64,000 nt of DNA from Legionella fairfieldensis ATCC 49588 (GTDB lineage Bacteria; Pseudomonadota; Gammaproteobacteria; Legionellales; Legionellaceae). Location: positions 62,001-126,000 of the forward strand of contig NZ_JHYC01000008.1 of NCBI RefSeq assembly GCF_000621525.1. Direction: 5' to 3'. Positions 46,997-55,374 of this stretch are shown here, one piece after another; within the stretch, counting starts at the first letter, position 1; every line of letters begins with the position of its first letter. The translations under genes and the position numbers were made by a program. The notes under the pieces are model-generated. The model was not told where the DNA came from and did not search any database. It saw nothing but the letters and a program-made list of their open reading frames with translations.

Positions 46997-48130
46997 CTAG
47001 TGCCTGGTTTGATTACTATCCATTTCGTTTAAAACAATTGCTACTGCTGCGTTAATCTGTTCAGATGCTTTGGGAAATGTCTTGTTGAATTGTCTCTCAG
47101 CTCTTTCAGGATGTACGTGATTGTCATAAATAATTTGTGCCACACTAGCCAGGAAGCATTCAGGTTCGATGGCCATTGCTTTTTCGATCATATTTTTTGC
47201 TTCATCCAGCGTTTGAGTCAAGGATTTGGTTAGAGCCAAACCACCCCATGCTTCGGAGTTTTCCTTATTAATGGCGATTGCTTGTTGATAGCTAGATTGA
47301 GCATCATTCAGTTTGTCGAGAAAGAGTTGGCACCACCCAAGGCTTATCCAGGCATCATAGAAGGCAGGTTGAATTTCAATTGCTTTGAATAAAGCTTGTT
47401 CTGCTTCTGAAAATTCCAGATTACGGAAAAGAGTAGTACCTAAAGCAAACCATAGACGGGCATCATCTTTTTTTTCGGTTAACAGAGTGTTAATTTCGTT
47501 GATTGTTGGAGTACCTTCCAGTAGACGAAGCATCAGGCTGGTTATACGAGCTTCATAATTTTGAGCATCCAGAGTTAAAGCCTGTTTTGCAAAATATGTC
47601 GCTTTATCTTGTTCATCATTATCAAAAGATAAAAGAGCTAATAGCCCTAAAACATTGGCATCAGCAGGGTAACGAGGTAATGTCTGCCTGGCAAGCAGTT
47701 CAATGGCTTGCTCAACCCGGTCGAGCTGATGTAATAATTTCGCCATTAAAATTTCACTATCAACAGTAACATCATTGGCGGTAATTACCGGTGTTAATAC
47801 TGCTAACGCTTCCTCAAACTCGCTGTTTAAATAGAGACAATAGGCCAGATTATAACGATTGAGTGTGGATACCTTCTGCTTTAGTGCCTTTCTTAAATAG
47901 TCTTTTGCCTGCTCAAGCTTACCTGTATTTAAATCCAGCAAACCTTGCTGGGTAAGGCAAGCCTGGCTGTCGATTTGTTTCGCTTTATCGAGATAGAATT
48001 GTGCCTGCGTCCAATCACCTGACTGACAATAGCAATCACTCACCGCAAGCAGGAGATTGATATTGTTTTGGTCTTGCTCCAGAAAATGGAGATAACGATT
48101 TAGTTTGGTTTGCTGTTCCTGTGTAGCCAT
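46997..48130 (-). CDS. TPR-repeat protein at the end of the flagellar-type operon
   Basis: 377 residues of tandem tetratricopeptide repeats, roughly ten 34-residue units (for example ALFKAIEIQPAFYDAWISLGW, AQSSYQQAIAINKENSEAWGG). ATG 48130 has AAGGAAATT upstream. No signal peptide, so probably cytoplasmic. It follows fliP by 75 bases in the same direction and may be an assembly or chaperone factor for the apparatus, or unrelated. No name is given because TPR proteins cannot be assigned by repeats alone. Confidence 0.75.
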   Translation of the reverse strand: MATQEQQTKLNRYLHFLEQDQNNINLLLAVSDCYCQSGDWTQAQFYLDKAKQIDSQACLTQQGLLDLNTGKLEQAKDYLRKALKQKVSTLNRYNLAYCLYLNSEFEEALAVLTPVITANDVTVDSEILMAKLLHQLDRVEQAIELLARQTLPRYPADANVLGLLALLSFDNDEQDKATYFAKQALTLDAQNYEARITSLMLRLLEGTPTINEINTLLTEKKDDARLWFALGTTLFRNLEFSEAEQALFKAIEIQPAFYDAWISLGWCQLFLDKLNDAQSSYQQAIAINKENSEAWGGLALTKSLTQTLDEAKNMIEKAMAIEPECFLASVAQIIYDNHVHPERAERQFNKTFPKASEQINAAVAIVLNEMDSNQTRH

Positions 48131-48204
48131 TAATAATTTCCTTAGATTTCTACTATTTTGGTTCAAGCTAGCGAAATGTCGACAAGCTCTCGATTTACCT
48201 GTTT

Positions 48205-48939
48205 TTAATGAAAACTTCCCATTAAAGCCTGGATTACCAGATCCCAGCCATCAATTAATATAAATACTAATAACTTGATGGGTAATGAAATTGACATCGG
48301 GGGTACCATCATCATTCCCATCGTCATTAAAATGCCCGAAACAATTAAATCAATCAGCAAAAAAGGCAAAAAGATCATAAATCCTATCTGAAATGCTGTT
48401 TGTAATTCGCTAAGTAAAAATGCAGGTATTAATTGGTAGAGTTTAATATCCTTTGCCTTTGCAGGGAGTGTTTCCTGAGCCAGTTGTAAAATCATTTGCA
48501 TATCTTTTTCCCGAGTCTGCTTCAGCATAAATTCCTTAAGTGGCACGGCCGCTTTAGATAAAGCCGTTTCAGTATTCATTTGATGGGCTTGATAAGGCTG
48601 ATAGGCTTCGGCATAAATAATTTTAGCGACAGGCATCATGGTAAATAAGGTCAAAAATAGTGATAAACTGATAATGACGGTATTGGGTGGCGTCTGCTGT
48701 AATCCCAGAGCATTACGGAGCATGGAAAGGACCACGACAATGCGTGTAAAGGACGACAGCATAATTAAAATGCTGGGTGCCAGACTCAATACAGTCAAAA
48801 GCGCGAAAGTTTGCAAAACAGGAGAAACAGAATTCTCATCAAATTGGAAAGGACCAACAGAAAAATTGGTCGCAGCAACAGCCGTTAATGGTAAAAAAAG
48901 TTGCGAACCTGTTAGCAAACAAACTTTATACCTTTTCAT
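48205..48939 (-). CDS. fliP: Flagellar-type export gate protein FliP
   Basis: 244 residues, standard length. Signal-peptide-like start (TGSQLFLPLTAVAA), then LAPSILIMLSSFTRIVVVLSMLRNALG and PPNTVIISLSLFLTLF, then LLSELQTAFQIGFMIFLPFLLIDL. These are the family signatures. FliP forms the export gate core with FliQ and FliR, which are absent from the window. In flagella it is normally followed by fliQ; here a TPR gene follows instead. It overlaps fliO by 4 bases. Confidence 0.95.
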   Translation of the reverse strand: MKRYKVCLLTGSQLFLPLTAVAATNFSVGPFQFDENSVSPVLQTFALLTVLSLAPSILIMLSSFTRIVVVLSMLRNALGLQQTPPNTVIISLSLFLTLFTMMPVAKIIYAEAYQPYQAHQMNTETALSKAAVPLKEFMLKQTREKDMQMILQLAQETLPAKAKDIKLYQLIPAFLLSELQTAFQIGFMIFLPFLLIDLIVSGILMTMGMMMVPPMSISLPIKLLVFILIDGWDLVIQALMGSFH

Positions 48940-49265
48940 CCAACAGAACCCTCATTGCTTACTGGTTGCAAGATTAATGATTGTTGATTATCGGCGATAA
49001 GAAAACGCTGGTTTTGATATTCAATAACATAAATCATGGTTTTATTAGCCAGGCGTTTTCTATCAACAATCAAACAGGATGATTGGGCTAAGGGATGTCG
49101 TTTTTTCCAGGCAAGAACCAATGCGATGACAAGGAGTGCAATGAATGTTATTACATAGATGAACCAACCCTGTTCAGGCGCTGTAGCTTGCTTGAAAGGT
49201 ATTTTTTCAGCAAAAGCAGATTGGGTAAAGAGTCCCCAAATAATGAAAAACAATGTTTTAATCAT
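48936..49265 (-). CDS. fliO: FliO-like export apparatus assembly protein
   Basis: 109 residues. A short N-terminal signal or helix, a single transmembrane helix (WFIYVITFIALLVIALVLAWKK) and a small cytosolic domain, with the typical basic linker after the helix. FliO is poorly conserved, so the call rests on size, topology and position between fliN and fliP. FliO helps form the FliP ring. Confidence 0.8.
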   Translation of the reverse strand: MIKTLFFIIWGLFTQSAFAEKIPFKQATAPEQGWFIYVITFIALLVIALVLAWKKRHPLAQSSCLIVDRKRLANKTMIYVIEYQNQRFLIADNQQSLILQPVSNEGSVG

Positions 49266-49576
49266 GATGCAATCTCAGTAATCCGGATAGCAAAATGATC
49301 TTCAGCCGCCATTAGCTCGCCGTGGGCAATGATCTGATTATTGAGTACGATGTCAATCGGTTCATGAGTTTTTTGATGTAGAGGTAAAATTTGCCCTTGC
49401 TTTAGCTGACTCAATTCAGCAATGGTCAGGGTCAGGGTACCCACGCGAATTTGACACTCAACTTCCACCGCGCCTACCAGATTTAAATAATTATCAACAA
49501 GCGGGCGATTCTCTTCAATGGGTGTTTCTTGTTTAATCTGTTCAGGCAAAGCAATTTTTTTTACAGTAATACTCAT
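49262..49576 (-). CDS. fliN: FliN-like C-ring SpoA protein
   Basis: 104 residues. The SpoA domain covers about 30-104: NLVGAVEVECQIRVGTLTLTIAELSQLKQGQILPL is the family block. FliN forms the lower C-ring and receives FliH-ATPase complexes for export. Length is a little short of E. coli FliN (137), mainly at the N-terminus. Overlaps fliM-like by 4 bases. Confidence 0.92.
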   Translation of the reverse strand: MSITVKKIALPEQIKQETPIEENRPLVDNYLNLVGAVEVECQIRVGTLTLTIAELSQLKQGQILPLHQKTHEPIDIVLNNQIIAHGELMAAEDHFAIRITEIAS

Positions 49577-50289
49577 AATAATCTCGTTAATTGAATGGAT
49601 TTATGATCGTGCCATTGTCCCAAATGGACCTTGTCAACGAATTGTTTTTGGTGTTGCAGTAATAAGGGTTTATCAAGTTGATGGTCAGTTTTAATCACAT
49701 CGCCGACTTCAAGATGGATCAGTTTGTTTACTTCAAGACGCAATGGCTTAAGGTGGACTGATAAATCGATTGGCTTGTCCGCCAGCGCTGTATCAAGACT
49801 ATCTATTGATGTAACGGCTTTCATCGGAGATAAATGCTTCAACACCCATGTGGGATGAAAATAGAGATGAAAGAATCCATTGTTATTGTTAAAACGTAAA
49901 CAAAGACAGGGTGAACCTGGGTAGATCCATTCTTTATCGCGTGTAGCATTATCTTCTGATTCAAGCGCTTCCTCAACTGCCAGATGATTAAGTAATTGCA
50001 TGAAAATTGTACGAGATGCTTCGTTAAAACAGTCTGCTCCATCGCCGAAAAGGCTGTGTTTCAAGATGGACAGATAGTTTTTATCAAGCAGAGCCAATGG
50101 ATTTTCTTCGGCACGTAATAAAAGCATTTCCTGTGAGTTTCTTATTACTGTTGCACAATGAATATCAAAATTGAATGATTCAATAGCATAACATTGATTC
50201 CAGGCGCAAATTTTTGGCGTAAACATTTCACGAAAATTGGCCAATTCTTTAGCGTTTATCAAGCGGTAAGGTTTAAATTCAGTTTTCAT
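49573..50289 (-). CDS. fliM: Reduced FliM-like C-ring protein
   Basis: 238 residues against about 330 in motile bacteria. The C-terminal SpoA domain is present (about 170-238: LSVHLKPLRLEVNKLIHLEVGDVIKT). The N-terminal CheY-binding peptide (LSQxEIDALL type) is not there; the protein starts MKTEFKPYRLINAKELANFR. The middle domain is shrunken and divergent, with no GGxG motif of the FliG contact. The position before fliN supports FliM, but in sequence it is nearly as close to injectisome SctQ-type proteins. Overlaps flgE by 4 bases. Confidence 0.75.
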   Translation of the reverse strand: MKTEFKPYRLINAKELANFREMFTPKICAWNQCYAIESFNFDIHCATVIRNSQEMLLLRAEENPLALLDKNYLSILKHSLFGDGADCFNEASRTIFMQLLNHLAVEEALESEDNATRDKEWIYPGSPCLCLRFNNNNGFFHLYFHPTWVLKHLSPMKAVTSIDSLDTALADKPIDLSVHLKPLRLEVNKLIHLEVGDVIKTDHQLDKPLLLQHQKQFVDKVHLGQWHDHKSIQLTRLL

Positions 50290-51551
50290 TTTTTATATAA
50301 ATCGTCCAGCAATTGTTTATCAATATCCATAATTTGTGAACAGGCTTGAAACATCCGTTGTAAGACCACAATATTGGCAAATTCCATCGTTGAATCAACG
50401 TTTGCTGATTCCAGTTTCTTGGGTTGCAGACTCCCAAAACCCTCTTTATTTGCCCGGCCAATATGACGACCATAGTTCGACTTGGTGCGAAAAAGATTAT
50501 CACTGGCCTGCTGCAAGGTTTGTTCATTGTCAAATTTTGCCAGGGCGACATGAATACCTTCAATGGATTGACCATTGTCATAATTATAGGAAATCTGACC
50601 GTTCTCATCGAAAGTAAAGTCAATTTGTTTTCCTTCACCATAACCATCTTTTTTGTAGGTAGTGATCTTGGTATAAAGATTGGTATCTGATTTTTTTAGA
50701 CGGACAGATTTATCAGAGTCACTGAAATAACTGCCAAATTTTAAGGTAACGGATTGCTTGTTTTTTAAATTAAAATTTATGATATTGTAACCCTCTTCAG
50801 GAGCAGCTTCCGAAGAGTTGATACCCAGATTGAATTGTAAGGTTTGGGGAGAAAAAGAAATCTCTTCACCGTCACAGGTTAATCTGACTAATTCCCATTG
50901 AGATCCATCGGGGTTTATTTGCTCATTAATCGAATCAACCGGTTTAAATTCAAGTCCGATTTTATGCGCTTTGCCTTTCTCATCAAAAATATCCTCTACA
51001 TTGAAACTGATATTTTCATATTTGCTCTTGCCTAAACCTGGATCAGGGGGAGCTGGTGAATCATTTTTTTTCTTTTCTACCAGAACTAATTGACCTGCAA
51101 GCTCCACATAACGAGTCGTTTTACCTGTGTGCACTTTAGGGCCGAATTGATGAATGGGTACAAGGTTACCCTGCGTATCATAGCCTTGTACCAAACCGCC
51201 GCTGTGTTTGTCAGCGAGCATCCCGTCATTATTAAATTCAAACTCACCATCGCGAGTGTAGAGCAATTCGCCGTTTTTAAGACGCACAATAAAAAATCCG
51301 GGGCCTACCACAGCCAGATCAGAGGGATTCTTGGTTTCCAGATACGTACCTGCTGCAAAATTGGTATGAGTTCCTGCAATAGATACGCCTGCTCCCAGTC
51401 CATCATGGCTTTGACCATCACCCAGAGACGAATAAAATACATCACTGCGCTTAAACCCGGGGCTTTGCATATGAGCAACATTATTAGAGGTTGTTTGTAA
51501 GGCATAACTGGCAGCAAGCATGCCGGTAAAACTGGTGTAATAAGTAGTCAT
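50286..51551 (-). CDS. flgE: Hook protein FlgE
   Basis: 421 residues. The N-terminal domain SFTGMLAASYALQTTSNNVAHMQSPGFKRSDV is the rod/hook consensus, followed by DLAVVGPGFFIV and YTRDGEFEFNNDGML. The C-terminal KLESANVDSTMEFANIVVLQRMFQACSQIM ends the subunit in the usual coiled-coil D0. The middle domain (about 130-340) is FlgE-like in size. Its presence shows a hook or hook-like tube is made. Confidence 0.92.
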   Translation of the reverse strand: MTTYYTSFTGMLAASYALQTTSNNVAHMQSPGFKRSDVFYSSLGDGQSHDGLGAGVSIAGTHTNFAAGTYLETKNPSDLAVVGPGFFIVRLKNGELLYTRDGEFEFNNDGMLADKHSGGLVQGYDTQGNLVPIHQFGPKVHTGKTTRYVELAGQLVLVEKKKNDSPAPPDPGLGKSKYENISFNVEDIFDEKGKAHKIGLEFKPVDSINEQINPDGSQWELVRLTCDGEEISFSPQTLQFNLGINSSEAAPEEGYNIINFNLKNKQSVTLKFGSYFSDSDKSVRLKKSDTNLYTKITTYKKDGYGEGKQIDFTFDENGQISYNYDNGQSIEGIHVALAKFDNEQTLQQASDNLFRTKSNYGRHIGRANKEGFGSLQPKKLESANVDSTMEFANIVVLQRMFQACSQIMDIDKQLLDDLYKK

Positions 51552-51560
51552 CCAATGTCC

Positions 51561-51956
51561 TTAAAAATCATCATAAGATCGGTTTGAAATAAAAGCGATG
51601 TCCCTTAACCGTACAGGCGGATTGCCTCTTTGGGTATCGATATAAATAAGCGGTGTGCCATCGCTGGAAAATTCAATTTTATTAACAGTACCTTGCGTTT
51701 CCGTACCTTTGATGGTTACTGTTTTGCCAAGTAACATCAGGGCTTGATTTGCGCTGGTTAATACAGCTAGAATTTGTAATGTTGAGGTAGTGGCCTGCGC
51801 CTCCTGTAAAGCAGAAAATTGAGCCATTTGCACCATGAATTCACGATTATCAATGGGTTTTAATGGGTCCTGATAGGTTAATTGCTGCATGAATAGTTTC
51901 AGATAATCGGCCTGATTAATGCTTGTATCAGAATAGTTAGTAATTGGATTAGTCAT
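51561..51956 (-). CDS. flgD: Hook cap protein FlgD, short form
   Basis: 131 residues against about 231 in E. coli. The N-terminal signature ADYLKLFMQQLTYQDPLKPIDNREFMVQMAQFSALQE is exact FlgD. The C-terminal part is reduced to one small domain (GKTVTIKGTETQGTVNKIEF) without the usual FN3/Ig insertion. Such short FlgDs are known in some lineages. It overlaps the FliK-like gene by 4 bases. Confidence 0.92.
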   Translation of the reverse strand: MTNPITNYSDTSINQADYLKLFMQQLTYQDPLKPIDNREFMVQMAQFSALQEAQATTSTLQILAVLTSANQALMLLGKTVTIKGTETQGTVNKIEFSSDGTPLIYIDTQRGNPPVRLRDIAFISNRSYDDF

Positions 51957-52600
51957 TGTGTTACTCCATTAATGATGAGTTGTTGCAGGCGTATTCCTCG
52001 TTTGCCCAGCCATTGTCGTATTAACAGGCTCAGATCTTTTACCTGACGAGTGTCCAGATGGGTTGTATTGAAGGTAAATTCCGCTTGATTGGCATCGATA
52101 AATAGATGGTAATTTTTAAAAGACTTCTCTGATTTAGTCTGTTCGTTCACTAAAGACTTGTTATATGGTTCTACATTCGATGAATTTTGTTCGTTAATAT
52201 TAGCTTGATAAATTATATTGTTGTCTGACGCAGGTTCAAATAATCTAACAAATTGTTGGAAGATGCGCTGTATTGACGCTGATGGATAAAATTGCTCAGA
52301 GTTTATAGGAGAAGGGGGCATTAAATGAGCTGCCGCTTTTTCTGATGGCAAAACTTTCAAACATGAAATATCAGTATTTTTTGCGGATTCAATGGGCGTG
52401 ATGTCATTTTTTTTGGCGTTTTGAAAATGTTGAAAATGAAGGGCTGAATGTTGCAAATCTTGCTGATGTTGCCAATAATACTCATCGCCTGTTGCTTCCC
52501 CTGTGGGAGAAGGGAGCCAGTGTTCAAAATTCTGGATCTTCTTATTATCCCGTATTAAGGGAGGCTGATTAATAATCGGTATTTCTTCATTAATTTTCAT
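51953..52600 (-). CDS. fliK: FliK-like hook-length control protein
   Basis: 215 residues. N-terminal two thirds are low-complexity and divergent. The C-terminal 90 residues resemble the type III substrate-specificity switch domain: FIDANQAEFTFNTTHLDTRQVKDLSLLIRQ, then the helix with RLQQLIING. ATG 52600 overlaps the fliJ stop (ATGA) and has AGAGGA upstream. Identified mainly by position between fliJ and flgD plus this C-terminal block. Confidence 0.75.
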   Translation of the reverse strand: MKINEEIPIINQPPLIRDNKKIQNFEHWLPSPTGEATGDEYYWQHQQDLQHSALHFQHFQNAKKNDITPIESAKNTDISCLKVLPSEKAAAHLMPPSPINSEQFYPSASIQRIFQQFVRLFEPASDNNIIYQANINEQNSSNVEPYNKSLVNEQTKSEKSFKNYHLFIDANQAEFTFNTTHLDTRQVKDLSLLIRQWLGKRGIRLQQLIINGVTQ

Positions 52601-53019
52601 ACGCGTCCTCTTTGTTGTAATGTCCATTCGTCACTGATTTTTTGCTCTTTTATAGCGATATTTTTTTGTGCTGTGTTTTTCTTCTTTTCCTGATATTTTT
52701 CCAGCATTTTTAATTCTCTAGTCAAGCGAATTTGTTTTTCTTGTAATTGCATGTAATGAGTATCAAGTTCTTTCTTTTTGATAATTAAATTTTCATGAAT
52801 TTGTTGTTGTTGCATCATAAAATTTAGCCGGGTGATTTCCTGTTCCGGGTTGATAATGGCTGATGTTGCGCAAGCGTCAGAAATTTTTTGCTTTACTTCC
52901 GCAACTTTTTTGTTTAACTCGTCCTGTTCTGCTCTAATGGTATGCGAATGTTGATAGAGATTATTCAACTGCCAATCAATTTTTTTCATCAAAGCGAGTA
53001 GCGTTTTATTCATCGACAA
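52597..53019 (-). CDS. fliJ: FliJ-like export chaperone
   Basis: 140 residues, almost all coiled-coil (charged heptads, for example QDELNKKVAEVKQKISDAC and KKELDTHYMQLQEKQIRLT). FliJ sits as a stalk in the FliI hexamer. The family has low identity, so the call depends on size, helicity and being between fliI and fliK. Overlaps fliI by 14 bases. Confidence 0.8.
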   Translation of the reverse strand: MSMNKTLLALMKKIDWQLNNLYQHSHTIRAEQDELNKKVAEVKQKISDACATSAIINPEQEITRLNFMMQQQQIHENLIIKKKELDTHYMQLQEKQIRLTRELKMLEKYQEKKKNTAQKNIAIKEQKISDEWTLQQRGRV

Positions 53020-54304
53020 TCTCCGCTAAACGCTGTAATAAGGTAGCTCTATCCAGGCATTGTTTATCAGTCTGTGCTAAAAGTGTATTAATAGCATCGA
53101 TACGAGAGACTGCATAATCCAGCTTAAGATTGTTACCTGCTTTATAGGCGCCTATTTCAATCATGTCCTGATTTTGACGATATTGACTTAGCAGGGCAAT
53201 AATTTTTCGGACAAGTTCATATTCATTATTGGTTAATAGGTGTGAAGCAAGACGCGACACACTTTGCAGAATATCAATAGCGGGATAATGACCACGATGA
53301 GCTAATTCACGGGTCAGAACAATATGACCATCCAAGAGAGAACGCATTGTATCAGCAATGGGTTCATTGAAATCATCACCTTCTACCAGTACGGTATAAA
53401 GTGCAGTAATGCTTCCTGCACCGGTAAAATTACCTGCGCGCTCCACAATGCCTGGAAGGAGGGAGAAAACAGTGGGTGTATAGCCACGGGCGGTAGGTGG
53501 TTCTCCAAGGCTTAGGCCAATTTCACGTTGCGCCATGGCAAATCGTGTAATAGAGTCCATCAATAGCATGACATCTTTACCTTGTTGACAAAAATATTCA
53601 GCAATTGCTGTGGCAGTATAGACCGCTTGTCTGCGCATCAGCGCAGAGTCATCGCTACAGGCTACTACAATCACCGATTTTTTTAACAGGTCTTCATTTA
53701 AATGTTCCTGAATAAAGTCGTTAACTTCACGTCCTCGCTCGCCAATTAAGGCGATGATGTTAACATCGCTGGCGATATGTCGGGCTATCATACCCAGCAA
53801 TACCGATTTTCCTACGCCGCTGCCTGCAAAAAGACCAATACGCTGACCTTTTCCTAATGGCAGCAGGCTATCAATAGCATGAATGCCAGTGAGTAACTGC
53901 TCGTTAATGGTTTGACGTTTAAGGGGATTAATTTTGTTTTTATTTAACGAAACTCGTTCAGTGAGCTGAAGACGGCTTTTCTGATCCAGGGGTTGCGCGA
54001 AAGCATCGACAATGCGGCCTAAAAGAGTATTGCTTATTGGAATACTCATCCCGTTACCGCTGGCACGTACTTTATATCCCATACTGATTTTAGCCGGAGC
54101 GAAGGGCATTAAAAATACCTTCCCTTTTTCAAAACCGACTACTTCAGCGCGAGCGATAACTTCACTTTGTAAGTCCAGTATGTCGCACACTTCGCCTACA
54201 AAAGTTTGAGGTGGGCCATTGGCAACCAGTTTTAAACCGATATATTGTTCAATTTCACCGAGGCGTTCGATGGATTGTAGTGTATTGATCCAGTCAGACA
54301 TCAT
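53006..54304 (-). CDS. fliI: Flagellar-type export ATPase FliI
   Basis: 432 residues, F1-beta-like. Walker A GSGVGKS at 161-167, Walker B VMLLMDSITRFA near 245, and the GYTPTVFSLLPGIVERAG and RRQAVYTATAIAEYF segments are typical. It is cytoplasmic and energises unloading of substrates. The start may be 54304 or 54301 (two ATGs); the second has the better ribosome-site spacing. FliI rather than SctN is indicated by its neighbours, since sequence cannot easily separate them. Confidence 0.93.
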   Translation of the reverse strand: MMSDWINTLQSIERLGEIEQYIGLKLVANGPPQTFVGEVCDILDLQSEVIARAEVVGFEKGKVFLMPFAPAKISMGYKVRASGNGMSIPISNTLLGRIVDAFAQPLDQKSRLQLTERVSLNKNKINPLKRQTINEQLLTGIHAIDSLLPLGKGQRIGLFAGSGVGKSVLLGMIARHIASDVNIIALIGERGREVNDFIQEHLNEDLLKKSVIVVACSDDSALMRRQAVYTATAIAEYFCQQGKDVMLLMDSITRFAMAQREIGLSLGEPPTARGYTPTVFSLLPGIVERAGNFTGAGSITALYTVLVEGDDFNEPIADTMRSLLDGHIVLTRELAHRGHYPAIDILQSVSRLASHLLTNNEYELVRKIIALLSQYRQNQDMIEIGAYKAGNNLKLDYAVSRIDAINTLLAQTDKQCLDRATLLQRLAEIVDE

Positions 54305-54956
54305 GTTCTCCTGCTTTAATTTGCAGCAAAATCTGCTTTAAACGATCAACTTGTCGTTCAATACTGGCATCAAAAAGACCATGTTCACTTTTAATAAGAC
54401 AGCCACCTAAACGTAGCTTTTCATCTGAAGCAATGCGAAGATCGTTGCACTGGCTAAAATCAATAGTTAATTTGCCTTGTTGTAGCAGTGCCACATCGTG
54501 TGGATGTAAAACTAATGTAATCGTTTGTTTACTGTTTAATTGATTAAGTGCAGCACTAATTTGACGGGCAATGAATTCTTTGTCATGTTGTTGCTGAATA
54601 AAAAACTGCTGTGCAATAATCAGAACAATATCCGCAATTTCAGTTTGTAATGCTTGACGGTTTTCACTGATGGCGGCAGGAATGGTCTGTAATAATGTTT
54701 CTAATTGTTGCAATAAATTCGCAACCTCTTCGTGGGCCTGTTTTTCCCCTTCTTCTTTCCCCTTAGTCAAACCTTGCGTGTAGCCTTCTGCGTACCCTTC
54801 TTCATGAGCTTTTTCTTTCAAGACGACTGGCGTTTCCACAACAGCAGGAGAAGCAGTGCCTGATTGGTTCTTAGCAGTATCTTTTGCAGTTGCTGTTGTT
54901 TGATTGGGATAAAACGGTTCGTCACTAAGAACGACTTGTTTAAAAATTTCAGCCAT
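54294..54956 (-). CDS. fliH: FliH-like ATPase regulator
   Basis: 220 residues from ATG 54956 (GGAG seven bases upstream), overlapping the preceding gene by 8 bases. It has the glycine-spaced helix EEGYAEGYTQGLTKGKEEG (GxxxG repeats), a central coiled coil and the C-terminal ATPase-interaction domain (LRLGGCLIKSEHGLFDASIE). FliH holds the FliI ATPase at the C-ring via FliN. A stretch of prolines and alanines separates the N-terminal FliN-binding region. Confidence 0.9.
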   Translation of the reverse strand: MAEIFKQVVLSDEPFYPNQTTATAKDTAKNQSGTASPAVVETPVVLKEKAHEEGYAEGYTQGLTKGKEEGEKQAHEEVANLLQQLETLLQTIPAAISENRQALQTEIADIVLIIAQQFFIQQQHDKEFIARQISAALNQLNSKQTITLVLHPHDVALLQQGKLTIDFSQCNDLRIASDEKLRLGGCLIKSEHGLFDASIERQVDRLKQILLQIKAGEHDV

Positions 54957-55374
54957 GCCCATTCTCCAGACAGGCTTCAAAAGAGAGACTGGCTTTCCAT
55001 TGTTCAAAAATAACTTTTTTAGCGGCAGGTTTTAATTGCTGCACTGAGGTTTCCAAACAGGATCTAATATTACCATTCTGATCAAAGAAGTTTAAAAATT
55101 GTTCTTTTCTTGCATCGTGTTCTAAAATGATAGCGATATACAAGGAAGAATATTGGTTTAAATGGTGATAATAAATTGGAAGAGAGGGCTTCGTAGCACA
55201 TTTCTGCGACAACGTTTTAATTTTACGAAAACGCCGGGCATTTATTAACAATACTTCTCCCTGTATTTGCTTAAAGCGTTTTTTTTCTAACGTTGGAAGT
55301 TGACGGATGATCCAGCGTTGATCGGCTTTTGGCAGGCGAGCTATTTTAAGCAGTATTTGTTTTACATTAATCAT
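54949..55374 (-). CDS. Unknown 141-residue protein in the fliG position
   Basis: 141 residues, basic, mostly helical. Begins MINVKQILLKIARLPKADQRWIIRQL and contains GEVLLINARRFRKIKTL, then a second domain with YIAIILEHDARKEQFLNFF. It lies between fliF and fliH where fliG is found in other loci and overlaps both neighbours, so it is under the same operon control. No FliG signature is seen (no EHPQ motif, no charged torque helix, no 330-residue length). It may be a FliF-to-FliH/M adapter replacing FliG, or an unrelated gene. Function unknown. Confidence 0.7.
   Translation of the reverse strand: MINVKQILLKIARLPKADQRWIIRQLPTLEKKRFKQIQGEVLLINARRFRKIKTLSQKCATKPSLPIYYHHLNQYSSLYIAIILEHDARKEQFLNFFDQNGNIRSCLETSVQQLKPAAKKVIFEQWKASLSFEACLENGHG

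Noticed and set aside
46707-46997. Minus-strand ORF of 96 codons
   Set aside because: It runs through the hairpin repeats and has an odd composition; repeat artefact.
54949-55374. Calling the 141-residue gene fliG because of its position
   Set aside because: Length and sequence lack all FliG landmarks; position alone is not enough.
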